NCBI RefSeq assembly: GCF_958979055.1
Contig: NC_084894.1
Coordinates: 24,583,616-24,647,615 of the forward strand
DNA: 64,000 nucleotides
Source: Alnus glutinosa
Taxonomy: Eukaryota; Streptophyta; Magnoliopsida; Fagales; Betulaceae
Direction: 5' to 3'
Of the stretch, positions 22,776-34,648 are shown one piece after another. The stretch's first letter is position 1. The number at the start of each line of letters is the position of its first letter. A program made the translations under genes and the position numbers. The notes beneath the pieces were generated by a model, which saw only the letters and a list, made by a program, of their open reading frames with translations, had not been told where the DNA came from and made no database searches.

Positions 22776-23302
22776 AAGCACTAGCATTAGATTCCCAACT
22801 ATTTTTGTTATATTTAGGGAACAAAACTACTTTTTACTTTCTTATAAAAAAATACCTCACAATAAATTCTCTTACTTTTTCCTATATCAATTAAATATTA
22901 TTTTTTTAACCTTATTTTATTCTTTTTCTTTCTTTCATACTTTTTCTCTCTTCCCTATATCAATTAATTATACTTATTTTATATTAAAATAATACATAGG
23001 GAATGAATAGTAAGAATTAAGATCCCCTCAAATTCTTTGCCCGAATTTGATACAATTCGGGCAGGTTGTTGTGAGTAAGCATTTATGAGACCCACCTGAC
23101 CAAATAAAAGTTGGGCTGCCCAACTGCTTATCCGGTCAGGTGAATCTCATAAATGCTTACTCACAACAACCTGCCCGAATTGTATCAAATTCGGGCAAAT
23201 AATTTGAGGGAATCCTGATCCGGAGGTTTTTTGATATTTTTCATGAAATTTTCTTTAAACATAAGAAAGGGAACCAATATAAGATAACTGCTACTAATGC
23301 TC
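22776..23302. mobile_element. MITE-like insertion upstream of transporter A, absent from block 2
   Basis: Block 2 goes directly from the transporter C leader to the shared spacer (57045-57075), while block 1 has about 530 extra bases here. The ends carry related sequences in inverted order (GCATTAG near 22783; CTACTAATGC near 23291), consistent with imperfect terminal inverted repeats, and the centre contains the foldback described separately. A TAA-like target duplication is possible but not clear. Confidence 0.5.
23025..23210. repeat. Near-perfect 77-bp foldback hairpin
   Basis: Arms 23025-23101 and 23134-23210 are reverse complements with three mismatches by my count, separated by a 32-base loop that itself contains the palindrome GTTGGGCTGCCCAAC. 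An RNA from either strand would form a long stable hairpin. It could be a MITE core or a source of small RNAs. Expression is not shown. Confidence 0.9.
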
Positions 23303-23552
23303 TAATGGGTTCATGGCTGCTGCTCTATCTTATTCTTTTCATTTGTGGTCCAATTTTGATACTTAAAGTGAGTTTTGAGTTTCTGATTTTTTTTGCACCG
23401 ACGTGGGCTTCTCAGAACCATCTCCGATCTTCGTATAATCATGTTTTAAATTACCATTAAATTTATGAGTTTTCTAAATTTAAAAATAAAGCATGAATTT
23501 ATATCGGATTTTGGCAGATGACTGGCCATCCCATGCTCTCATGGGTGATGAT
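23303..23552. other. Spacer between transporters A and B, first part
   Basis: Shared with 57066-57303 in block 2. No coding potential is recognised. It ends in the target duplication of the LINE fragment. Confidence 0.6.
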
Positions 23553-23995
23553 TTTTTTTTTTTTTTTTTTTAACAATATTCGTTCTTATTGAGAACTCCA
23601 TGACATAGGATAACATATTCTCTAATTACAATATCATAAATTTATAAAGGAATTTTTTTCATTTAGATTTTGACCATAATATGAGTGACAACTTCTCGAG
23701 TCTCGAGCTAAACTGTGAGCTATCATATTTGCCTTTTCCTTTACGTAGGCAATATTCACTGACCTAAAAGATTGCAGTCCAGATTTTATACCCTTCACTA
23801 AGTACTCATATCGACTTGTATTGGGCATTTCTGACTCACAGTCTCGCACAATTTGCAATGAATCTCATTTTAGACAAATATGACAGCTCACGATTTAGTT
23901 GAAGGGGCTATAATCCATAAAATAAATAAATAAATAAAATAAAATAAATAAAAAGAAGCCCAATTCTTTACTAAAGATTATGCTTGAAGTGCCGC
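23553..23995 (-). mobile_element. 5'-truncated LINE fragment with RNase H-like remnant
   Basis: On the minus strand a 74-aa frame (23634-23858) contains FRSVNIAYVKEKANMIAHSLAR, the C-terminal signature of the RVT_3 RNase H-like domain of plant LINEs. The fragment ends in poly(A) (T run at about 23551-23571). The 13-bp duplication CATGGGTGATGAT flanks it at 23540-23552 and 23996-24008. The same insertion with the same flanks is present in block 2 (57303-58066), so it predates the duplication. Confidence 0.85.
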
Positions 23996-24008
23996 CATGG
24001 GTGATGAT

Positions 24009-24765
24009 GTTATGACAAGTTACGGAGTAAATATTCTCTTAATTTAGGAAGTAGAAAAAAGTTGCATTTTATGTCGTTTAATCAATTTTATTGAAACGTA
24101 TTTGGACCACAAAATTGGAAAGGTACAGCACACTTGTTTTGGAAGTAAAGAATCAGTGCTAAGAAAAAGGGAAATGCTTGGACATTATAAATAGGGTGAT
24201 AATTCATATTTCATAAAAAGTAAAGTTATATATTATATTTTTAGTTTATATTTATTATATAAGTTAATATAATAGTTTCAACTAATTCCTTAAAAAAAAA
24301 AAAAGACTTATTCAAAAGGTAATGGGACTACCACATTAACATTGTATGATAATTATAAAATAAAAATATAATTTTTAATATTACTCTTTATAAAAACGTG
24401 TGCTTATTACTAGAGATGGACTTAAGAGGGCCAGAATAAACTAATATTGAGTATCGGTTAAATGGATGACGATAGGGGGATTTTTTTCCACCAAAACGCA
24501 ACACTCGGTTAAGTCGGTTAATTAACCAACTTTATACCAATGACAACAATTTTCGACTATTTTAGTTAAGTCGGTTACATGTATGTCGGTTAATCAGTTA
24601 ACCGTGAGTTTTTATATCAAGCCAAGACTTTTTTTATGGGTGGCCAAAATGGTTTTTTTTTTTTTTTTTTGGCTAAACAAGTGTTATAAGGTTTAAAACA
24701 ACGTTGTTTTATTTCAAATTGATTGAACAAAACACAGCTTGATTGAATCAGTTCAGTTAACCACT
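24009..24765. other. Spacer between transporters A and B, middle part
   Basis: AT-rich sequence with no recognised gene, matching 58080-58330 and 58943-59410 of block 2. It includes the unoccupied site (about 24270-24285) of the Mutator-type insertion found at 58331 in block 2. Confidence 0.6.
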
Positions 24766-24774
24766 TAAAAAAAT

Positions 24775-25405
24775 AGGATAATTGCACCGTTGGTCCATGT
24801 AGTATGCTATAATTATTTTTCACTCCCTATGGTTTAAAAAGTTCATGGGAGGTCCTTGTGATAAGCAATAATTACAAATTGATCCCTGGCGTCAAATTCT
24901 GTTAAATTTTTTAACAGATTTTGTTAAATGCCACGTCAAACCAATAAAAATGCGCCACGTGTCCATCTTAATAAAAAAAATAAAATTAGTAAAAAAAACA
25001 AAAAAAACAAAGAGTAGCCGCGCACCACCCCCAGTGACAGTCGAGGGTGACACGCAGCCACCCCCATAAGCTGGCCACCCCTTTAGGGGTGGCTTGGACC
25101 ACCCCTTGCTTTTTTGTTTTTGTTTTTTTTTTTTGAATTTGAATTTGAATTTGAATTTTTTTAAAAAAAATAAGTATATTTATTTATTTTGTAATAATTT
25201 TTTTTTTATTAAGATGGACACGTGGTGCATTCTTATTAGTTTGACGTGGCATTTAACAGAATCTGTCAAAAAATTAAACAGAATTTGACTCCAGGGATTG
25301 ATTTGTAATTATTGCTTACCACGAGGACCTCCCATAAACTTTTTAAACCATAGGGAGTGAAAAATAATTATGGCATATCACAGGGACCAACGATGCAATT
25401 ATCCC
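24775..25405. mobile_element. Mutator-like MITE with long terminal inverted repeats (copy 1)
   Basis: Starts AGGATAATTGCACCGTTGG and ends with its complement CCAACGATGCAATTATCCC; the inverted repeats extend about 190 bases. The 9-bp target duplication TAAAAAAAT lies at 24766-24774 and 25406-25414, the size expected for Mutator-like elements. The empty site is visible in block 2 at about 59410. No transposase is present. Related copies are at 44594-45671 and 58331-58942. Confidence 0.9.
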
Positions 25406-25414
25406 TAAAAAAAT

Positions 25415-26005
25415 CTATATCGCCTACCGAACCGAACCAACATTGAAACCATAATTTTATTCTGCCTATTGGCCACTGGAAGTTGTTAACAATTCGGAGG
25501 CGGTCGCGTATTCTGCCCACTCGTAGGGTCACGGCCTCTCCCCTCTTATGAAAAGTTCTATATAAATATGTTTTAATATTTATTTTTGGGCCAAAGAAAA
25601 AATTAATTTGGATCCTAACCATTAAAAGCAATCCAAAATTAAGCTTGTAAGAATACACGCCCAAAATTTAAGATTTTTGAAGTGGGGATGAAAATGTAAA
25701 TGCAGTTATTAGCAATATCCACATCTGCAAAATGCAGTTATCACTTTTAGATATTCACATCCGCATCCGCATTATATGATTACTATATGCATCCGCACAG
25801 TTATAACGGTTATTAAATGCAGTTATTATCCATTATCCGCATATAAGGTAATGAATGTTTTGGATTACTATCTAAATCAATATGCAAAATTAAAAAATGC
25901 AGTTATTACTATATTCAAGCTTAAATAAATTAGGATTAAATACCTTATTGGTACATGAGTTTTAGACTTTTTTAAAATTTAATACCTAAGTTCTAAGTAG
26001 CCCAC

Positions 26006-26065
<60 letters not shown>

Positions 26066-26485
26066 AGAAGAAGAAGAAGAAGAAGAAGAAGAGATGGCAA
26101 AGGAGGGAAGAAAGGGAGAAGCAGGTTATTTGAGAGAGTTTCAGAAGGGCATTATTATTATTATCATTTTTTTTTTTTTTTTTTGTGGGTAGTTTCAGAA
26201 GGGCTTGACTTGACTAGTTGAGATCCCACCAAGATTCTAATCCAGTTAACGAAAGCCAAGTAGTATTCTAGCTGAAAAGCCATTACCTGAAGTTGCAACT
26301 TATATCTTGATGAGCTTCATTAATGTACAATAACAAGATTGCTTTCATGAAATGGTAAGATAGATAGGTTGATGAAGTTTCAACCAGATGATCTTCCAAT
26401 GCTATGCCAGGATACAAGTGTACAGAGTAACCAAAATTCTTGGCGAATTGAAAGCTCAACTAATCATTTCGACAGATACGAGCTT
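25415..26485. other. Spacer and 3' flank of transporter B
   Basis: Matches 59415-60473 of block 2. It includes short repeats of a GCAGTTATTA-type motif (about 25700-25900) and the compound microsatellite at 26007-26092. From about 26180 it is the transporter 3' flank also seen near 16610, 53160 and 60180. No gene is recognised. Confidence 0.6.
26007..26092. repeat. Compound (TA)n(GA)n(GAA)n microsatellite
   Basis: TA, GA and GAA tracts run consecutively. The block 2 counterpart (about 60025-60050) is much shorter, which shows length instability since duplication. Confidence 0.92.
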
Positions 26486-27275
26486 TCACTTTGAAATTTT
26501 GGACTCAATCTCTTCCAAGCTCAAACCTTTGGTCTCTGGGACAACGAGCAATACAAACAGAAGTGCCAACAAAGCAATAGCCCCAAAAAGAAGGAAGAGG
26601 TTTTCCGCTCCTAGAATCTCCTGCAATATTTAGCAGTACTCCATATTCAATCAATCACAGGAGAATGAAAACTATGAACAATTAGATACCAGCTTTGAAA
26701 GAAATGGATTGATAAAAGCAAATCAATACCTTCAATGGTAAGAAAGCAAAGGTCACAACGGCATTTGAACCGAAGTTAGTAAGAACTGCCAGACTGATCC
26801 CTCGCCCTCTTGTCCGAAGTGGGAATATCTCCGACACCATAGGCCAACTGATCGGCCCAAATGATATCTGAAAGACCATTCAAAGAACAGAAATCTAATA
26901 ATGAATCAAAATTCCCATCAACCGTGTCAGGAAGAAAAACTTGTCACTACTCATCAGATATTAACTGCTTTCTCATTCATTTTTCTTTCTTTTTTTCCAG
27001 AAAGTTCTAAAAAATCAAGGTAGCTCTCTAAAGTATAATTTTCTATGGATGTTAAAAATATAAATGAAATTCAGCCATCTTTTGACACGATAGAAGTGCT
27101 TTTCATTGTTATATTCGAAAGAAATAGTTCCAATCTTTAAAAGAGAGAACGATTACCTGGTAGCAACCAACATAGAGAAGAAGAGCAGCTACAGCAACAA
27201 AAGGGAACCCTCCAAGAAACTTATAATAAGCAGAAAGCAGAAATAAAGAAATAGCCTGTGGTAATTTAGAGAAAA
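26486..27275 (-). pseudogene. Transporter B: 3' fragment, last three exons only
   Basis: Exons equivalent to exons 12-14 of the sugar transporter lie at 27255-27157, 26867-26730 and 26620-26486. Frames are intact (AISLFLLSAYYKFLGG; QISFGPISWPMVSEIF; stop after ESKISK). Homology to copy D ends inside the preceding intron at about 27275, where unrelated sequence begins. Exons 1-11, encoding the transit peptide and most of the membrane helices, are missing, so no functional transporter can be made. It marks the right edge of block 1. Confidence 0.9.
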
Positions 27276-27675
27276 TTAGCAACACAATGGAATCATAGCG
27301 ACCACAAAGAAAATATTTGTTTAAAATATAAACAAAATTGGATTGTGTGGTTGTCAAGGAATATATGTACCAAGAAGGCAAGAAAAGGGAAAATCATAGC
27401 AATAGGAAAATATTTCTTTAAAGAAAAAAAAAAAATTGGATGGTTTGGTTCTTATAAATGTGAAAGAAAAGGGGAACAAGCATCCAATGAGGTTGACACA
27501 ATTATTGTTAGAGATGCTCTAAGGCGGCAATATTTGACACATCTCAATACGAACTTAATACGAAATTAGCGAATTAAGGTTTTCTAGAATCACGTTCGGG
27601 TCAATTCATGTTACCCAAATTAACACATATATTTAATAAATAAGTCAATTCCAGATCAACTCGCTTAACTTGTAG

Positions 27676-27725
<50 letters not shown>

Positions 27726-28608
27726 CTTTTTCTCTTTTTAATTAAATAGCAAAACCCTAAAATGTTAAAATTCATATAAATTTATTTTTAAATACGACCT
27801 GTTTATTAAATGAATTATGCTAGTCAAGTCAAGGCTGTGTCATGGTTAACCGATAGGTTTAAACTGTTTAACGATGGGTCGGATTCGAATTAATACTTCC
27901 AAAACGACTAGACTTTGAATCCGAATAGGCCAACACGAAATGTCATGGTTTTATTAACTGAGGTTGTACTCATTCAAATCAATGGTATAAATGGATTGTG
28001 CATGTCATAGTACTGAAGAGATCGACATTTGTTTGTTGTGTACATGTTATGTGGCTACGTGCATTTCGGATTCTGGATTTCATTTTCCCAAGTGGGCAAC
28101 GCACAGTTCTTTTATTTATTTTTAAAAAAAAATTCATTTTAAAAAAATGTGTTACATAAAAAAATGATCAAATAAAAATATAATTTTTTATAATTTTTAT
28201 AATAAATAATTATTATTTCAATTATTATTCCACACTACTTTTCATAACACCAATTATTATACACAACTGTTCATACCTCCAATCATTTTCTAACATTAAA
28301 AAACAATACTTTTCAATCTAAAAAATCCAACATCCAAATACAATTTCAAAAAGAATTTAAATTATACTCATCACCCAAATACATTTTCTTTGCCTTAAAA
28401 TTTACAAACAAAATAAAAATTCAATTTTGATTTCAAAATTCCAACACCCAAACGGCCACACAACTTTAGTTTTGTCATAAAATCTTTAGCTACCGGAGTT
28501 TCGGAATTGCAAGTAAAAGCTCGTATAAAAGAGTTGTCCACAAATTCTGAAGCTATTGTTGTAGAAACAAATGGGTCGATTGTTTCGTATAAGTATGGTG
28601 TTCGTTAC
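27276..28608. other. AT-rich region after the block 1 breakpoint
   Basis: No gene is recognised. Contents: a (TA)n microsatellite at 27679-27722, a stretch rich in GGGTCAA/AACACG-like words (27530-27950) resembling decayed non-autonomous elements, and a short open frame at about 28470-28608 that continues beyond the LTR element (see findings). Confidence 0.5.
27679..27722. repeat. (AT)n microsatellite
   Basis: About 44 bases of uninterrupted AT dinucleotide. Confidence 0.95.
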
Positions 28609-29227
28609 TGTTGGAGAAATAATTAGCTCCAAAGACATGTGGGCCGAGCCCATCGGGTCGGCCCAGCAAGATTAGACCCAATTTATAAGACCATTCGTTA
28701 TTTCCAAAAAGACGTATATCCCGAGTATATCAAGATAGACATCTATCCTATCAAATATGGGATAAGGTACCTAATAAAATGACATTAGCTAAAGAGAGTG
28801 TCATATCCAGTTTAGACTCTACTACCCAATTTGAATTCTATGAAGATAAGACTCAAGACTATGTGATCTAGGACTCAGACTCCTAATTAGAAAGATAAGA
28901 TTCAAGACTATGTGATCTAGGACTCAGACTCCTAATTAGATTATGTTCCAAGCACTCTAGCAGTTTTATAACTGTGAACTGTGAGCCTATAAATAAGACT
29001 ACTACGCCAGGTATTAAAAAAGGAAGCAGATTCTCTGAGCTTTTGAGATTACAAATATTCTCCAGAAAATTAGTTTGAACTGACTTAGGCATCGGAGTGG
29101 GGGTCCGGTCGGCACCCCCATAGTCTGACGAGCCGTTTATTATTTTGCAGATTACGAGGAGAGCGAAGATTAAGGAAGGCAACGAATCACAAGGTAACAC
29201 ATCACCGTACCGGAAACTGTACCAACA
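28609..29227 (+). repeat. 5' LTR of the 6.0-kb element
   Basis: Has a TATA-like CCTATAAATAAG at about 28987-28998 and an internal near-perfect tandem duplication of about 48 bp at about 28844-28940. Copy of 34025-34643. Confidence 0.94.
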
Positions 29228-30974
29228 GTTTGGCGCCTTCTGTGGGAACGAAGAATCGTTCTTACGAAAAAATAAATCCGCAATGGTGACTGCGCGATCA
29301 AGTCAAGTTTGAAATCACGGATCGGAACCTAATTTCTCGGTGATGATGGATTCAGCTTATTTTTGAAACAACAAAAAAGTACAAAATTCACAACGATGAC
29401 TTCACGACAATTCATGGCTGAAACCGGCCGATGGTTTCCTTCATGAAGACCCCCAATCTGCGTCCACCGACACAAAATCAAAACTCTTCACTGCGGATGC
29501 GCAAGATAAGTCCATACCTTTCTTTTCATTCTGATTTGTTAAATTGTGGAAAGAAATTCATGGTGTGGATAACTATATGTGTTATGATGAAATCCAATGA
29601 TGAGAAATTTTGGAGTGTCAGATCTGAAACTCTCTTCAACAAGAGGCAAAGATCAATAATTATTGTGCCCTTGTCCATTTACAAATGCTTCGTAAAAAAA
29701 ACATGAAGCCTTACAACTATACTATTGAGTTTTGGTTGGAATGATGCTTCTCTTCTGAAACTTGTTGATTTTTAATATTTTTTATTGGCACTACAAGACA
29801 AATAATTGGGTTTATAAATGAAGAATGATGGTTTGAACTTCTCAAGCCTTGATTTTGCGAAAAATTGAAAAAATTCTTAGCCCATGCCTTTCCTTTTATT
29901 AGAAAGAGATTTTTGAGTCAATAAAAGTATATCTCTAGATTTGTGCTCGTCTATAGTACCGGCAACGTGTTTGTTAACCTTCTCTGCAGAGATGACAAGA
30001 AAGAAAGGACCATGACGTTGTCAATCACAATCTGATCACATGGGCAGCGACGTGATTGAGAGAGAAGGAGACAGACATGAGAGAAAAATAAATAAAGAGA
30101 AGGGTTTGAATTCTGGAAGGAGATGGACATTATGAAGACGTGCGGAAGGGATTGAAGAAAGGACTTGGATCACGCATTGAAAACTTGTAAAAGTGAAGAA
30201 GAGACAAGGCCAGGGCTCTTATTTTTTTTTGTTTGTCGAAAAACAACAAAAAAAGGAAAAAAAAAAAAAAAAAAGAAAAAAAAAAGTTAGATCCGAGGTG
30301 ATTTATTGAGGCGAAAAGTTAGATTCGAGGTGATATACTGAGAAGAAAGTATAATCCGAGAAGTTTGATCCGAGGGTATTCTACCGAGGCGAAAAGTATG
30401 TACCGAGATGACACATACCGAGAGTATTATTCCGAGGGTACTATCCCGAGGAGACTATGCCCGAGCTCCTAGTTCCAAATGGCACACTTTGAGGACCCCT
30501 CTAGATTTGCCATCCTCCTAAGTGCACAGTCACGTGCCGAGGGACAAATCCGAGCCGATGGTCCAGTTTGAGGAACTCTCCCAAAGAGCACCATATCGAG
30601 TGGTGTGCAAGATAAGGAGCTCCAAGTAAGACGGTTCATCTTCATCGAATTCACCAGATAAGTTCATACTCTTCTTTGACAAACATGATTTATGTTAAAG
30701 TAAGGATAAATGTTGGTTTTTACCAACCAGGAAAAAATATATATATGCATGCACTTGTACACTTTGCCGAAATGTATATATATTTTGATAAAATAGACTC
30801 ATATGTTGAGGCTTCACTCCTGTCGTGAGTGAAAGGATCACAAAATCATCCCGACGGATGAAAAGAATATATGGTGCTACTGTGCATTCTGCTATTTTGT
30901 TTTAGTATATGCAGTGCTTCGTTAACCCTTTTTGCAGAAAAGATACGGGGAGACAACCCCTACAACAAATTAAA

Positions 30975-31320
30975 CAAGGAAAGTCTCTCGGTCAGTCCAA
31001 CACCGAGAGCCAGGGAGACAACCTTGCAGAGAAAACAAGGAAAAGCCTCTCGGTTAGTCCAACACCGAGAGCAGGAAAAGCCTCTCGGTCAGTCCAACAC
31101 CGAGAGCAGGAAAAGCCTCTCAGTCAGTCCAACACTGAGAGCAGGAAAAGCCTCTCGGTCAGTCCAACACCGAGAGCAGGAAAAGCCTCTCGGTCAGTCC
31201 AACACCGAGAGCAGGAAAAGCCTCTCGGTTAGTCCAACACTGAGAGCAAAAAAAGAAAAAGTCTCTCTGTCTATCCAACACCGAGAGCAAGAAAAACCTA
31301 ACGGTTAGTCCAACAAAGGA
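30975..31320 (+). repeat. Tandem array of about 34-bp hairpin-forming units
   Basis: The core CTCTCGGTCAGTCCAACACC followed by GAGAG repeats about nine times, most units separated by CAGGAAAAGC. Each unit contains CTCTCGGT and its complement ACCGAGAG around a short loop. It lies in the interior of the LARD-like element. The 145-aa and 107-aa frames across it only reflect the repeat. Confidence 0.92.
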
Positions 31321-31639
31321 TACAACGGCAGGATTGCAGGTTTTCGGAAGGACAAGAACATCCAAGATAGAATCGGCCCGAGTCCTTTCCTCGGACAACC
31401 CAAAATGGTTATGGAAAGGACACCAAGACAAGAAAACCTCTCGGTTGGAGGTCTCCAGACGTTAAAAGATTGGAGCATTCAGAGATAAAGAAATTAAAAG
31501 GTAAAGATTTCAAGTTATGATTTCATTTCAGTAATATATAAAGTCTTTTACAGGTTACAAAGATTTCTGAAAAGAAAGGTAAAGCTCAGCGACCTGACTA
31601 CCCACCTCGAACGACTTAAGCTGCTGTCACAGACTAAAG

Positions 31640-32060
31640 TTATGAGGGGTAGCTCATTAAGGTAAACAGGAAGGTAAAACTTCAGAATGATAAAGATTCA
31701 GGAAGATAAAGCTTCAGAAAGGTAAACAGGATGAAAAAGCTTCAGGATGACAAAGGTTCAGGATGATAAAGCTTCAGAAAGAGTTTCAGTAAAGATTCAG
31801 GAAGAAAAAGCTTCAAGGATGACAAAGGTTCAGGATGACAAAGGTTCAGGATGGTAAAGGTTTAAGGAGATAAAGCTTCAGGATGATAAAGCTTCAGGAA
31901 AACAAACAGGAAGGTAAAGGTTTAGAAAGACAGATCTTCAGGAAGGAAAAGGTTCAGGGAGATAAAGTTTCAGAACGACAAAGCTTTAGGACGACAAAGC
32001 TTTAGGATGACAAAGCTTCAGAATGAAAAAGTTTCAGGAATGAAAAGCTTCAGGAAGGTA
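31640..32060 (+). repeat. Degenerate AAAGCTTCAGGA(A/T)G repeats
   Basis: About twenty imperfect units of 20-25 bases containing AGCTTCAGGA or a close variant, inside the LARD-like element. No coding function is seen. Confidence 0.85.
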
Positions 32061-34024
32061 TGAGGATAAAACCTCTTTAAAAAATCATCAAGTAAGACTC
32101 AACACTTTAATGCAAATAGTTTTTTATTCTCCTCTGTAAAATTTTTCAACAAACCGATTGTTTGTTCAAAATATTTAGGGTAGCTTAAATTTCAAAAAAT
32201 TAGACCAGTTCTTCCCTCGGAAAAAACTGACACAAACCGATTATTTGTTCGAGTTTTGGAGGTAACTCTAGTATAAAAAGTAAGATTTATAAGAAACCGA
32301 GATATGTCTCGGAAGAACTTTTTGAGTGAGAAACTTTAAACTTTTTTCCAGGTAAAGATGTTCAATTCAGTTTGAAAAATTATGAGGTTCTACGGCTAAT
32401 AAGATAAGGAAAGTGAAAGTCAAATAGTTCAAGACTTCCATTCATTAACATTGAAATTTTATTCATTACAAAAAAAAAAAAAATAAATAAATAAAAAATA
32501 AAAAATTTACATGAAAAAGAAAAGATACATTTGAAAAGGAAAGTTCAAGTATTTACAGGTTGAAGCCCTGAGACTCACTCCGAACTCCGAGATCTCTTTT
32601 ACACCATCGTCCAGGATACCAAGAGGACTTGACTATCCGCCTCAAACGACTTAGCCCGCGGTCGCGGACTAAAGCTATGGGGGGTAGCTCAACAAAGTTA
32701 AAGCTTCTACAAGGGGAAAATCACCGAAGCTACACCAAACTCTCAAATTAAGATCTCTCAGGAGCAACTCGAACAAAGATACGGGGAGACAACCCCTATA
32801 ACAAACCATACGAGGATATCACCTCTACAAAAAATAACCAAGTAAGTTCATCGCTTCTAAAAGATTTTTTCATATCCTCCTCGGTAATAACTTATACAAA
32901 CCGATTGTTTGTTTAAGTTAAGGAGGATAACTCAAAGTAAGATTTTTCTCTCCTAGTCACGGAGGTTAAAACAAAAGATTTTTTCTCTCCTAGTCACGGA
33001 GTTCAAAACAAAAAGATTTTTGAAACAAAAGATTTTTCTTACCCTCCTCGGAGTTAACTTACGCAAACCGATTGTTTGTTCAAGTTATTAGAGGATAAGT
33101 GAGAATTGATTTGTCATGGAAAGTTTTTCCATAACAAAGAATTCAAACATTACAAAGTTCGAAAATAAAGATATTCACAGGTGAGACCAAGCTAGATGGT
33201 GTTCAGATTAGAAGATTCGGTACGCCAAGCACAAAACCTCAGGCCAGCAGAAGCCCCTAGTCGTTATAAGTCTCGGACAACCAAAGCCTCAGCGCTAGTC
33301 TGGGCCTCCGAAGCCCCCAAGAGAGATTTTTGTGGAAGCGGTCTACGAAGCACTACCGATGAAGAAGCTTCGGGTATGTTAAGCCTTTTCTTCAACGGAC
33401 AACGGTTTACCATTTTTTGTCAGACAGAACCTTGATCTCAGGAAAGTTGTACGCAAAGTGTTCTCTCAGAGTGGCATTTCACCACAATCTTGGTGAAATC
33501 AACTACATCAGTCCGATCCATCTCCTACCGAGAGTAGGAGATCATTTTTACAACTTTGGCCCGACCGACAATATTATGTAGAGGCATTTATGAAGAAGAT
33601 ATCTATGAGAAGTTGCTATTAGTACTATGACAAATCACAAGTTGGATCCACTCAACCCGATCCAAGGAGGAGATAAACATTTAGCAACTACTTCAGGGAA
33701 ATCAGGTATCAGTTATCCCTAGTAGAATTGGGATAGGACTTATGGTCCAATCAGATAAGAAGAATGATCAGATCAGAAGTCTAAGAAGATATCAGATTAG
33801 AAGTCTAATAAAGGATCAGAGTCCAATTAGAACTTTAACAGCAGTTCTAGATCGACAAGGAGCAGGAATTCTAATCCTTCCAGAGATTCGAGGCATTATT
33901 CGTCATAATTACTTTGAAAGAGGCAGTAATTGTCAGATACAGATCATGGAAGATCCAGATTCAGAAATTGAGGTATTTAATTCTCTTACATTCTAAATTC
34001 AAATAAGAGAATTAGGGGGGTGAC

Positions 34025-34643
34025 TGTTGGAGAAATAATTAGCTCCAAAGACATGTGGGCCGAGCCCATCGGGTCGGCCCAGCAAGATTAGACCCAATTT
34101 ATAAGACCATTCGTTATTTCCAAAAAGACGTATATCCCGAGTATATCAAGATAGACTTCTATCCCATCAAATATGGGATAAGGTACCTAATAGAATGACA
34201 TTAGCTAAAGAGAGTGTCATATCCAGTTTGGACTCTACTACCCAATTTGAATTCTATGAAGATAAGACTCAAGACTATGTGATCTAGGACTCAGACTCCT
34301 AATTAGAAAGATAAGATTCAAGACTATGTGATCTAGGACTCAGACTCCTAATTAGATTATGTTCCAAGCACTCTAGCAGTTTTATAACTGTGAACTGTGA
34401 GCCTATAAATAAGACTACTACGCCAGGTATTAAAAAAGGAAGCAGATTCTCTGAGCTTTTGAGATTACAAATATTCTCCAGAAAATTAGTTTGAACTGAC
34501 TTAGGCATCGGAGTGGGGGTCCGGTCGGCACCCCCATAGTCCGACGAGCCGTTTATTATTTTGCAGATTACGAGGAGAGCGAAGATTAAGGAAGGCAACG
34601 AATCACAAGATAACACGTCACCGTACCGGAAACTGTATCAACA
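34025..34643 (+). repeat. 3' LTR of the 6.0-kb element
   Basis: Same length and internal duplication as the 5' LTR, with about eight substitutions. Followed by GTTAC, the target duplication. Confidence 0.94.
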
Positions 34644-34648
34644 GTTAC

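Larger units (their letters stand above)
28609..34643 (+). mobile_element. Large non-autonomous LTR retrotransposon (LARD-like, 6.0 kb)
   Basis: LTRs of 619 bp each (28609-29227, 34025-34643) begin TGTTGG and end CAACA. The 5-bp duplication GTTAC is at 28604-28608 and 34644-34648. A primer-binding-site-like TTTGGCGCCTTCTGTGGGAA follows the 5' LTR, and a purine tract AGAGAATTAGGGGGGTGAC precedes the 3' LTR. The 4.8-kb interior has no gag, protease, RT or integrase frames. Instead it has CCGAG-rich sequence, a tandem hairpin array (30975-31320) and degenerate AGCTTCAGG repeats (31640-32060). I count about eight LTR differences (about 1.3%), so it is young. Confidence 0.95.

Noticed and set aside
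28883-29200. 105-aa minus-strand open frame repeated at 34299-34616
   Set aside because: Both copies lie inside the two LTRs of the same element; the duplication explains the conservation and no protein family is recognised.
30975-31320. Regular direct repeats with short spacers, superficially like a CRISPR array
   Set aside because: The spacers are near-identical, no cas genes are present, and the array lies inside a plant LTR element with clear LTRs and target duplication.
31159-31431. 90-aa minus-strand frame
   Set aside because: It is an antisense reading of the hairpin tandem array.
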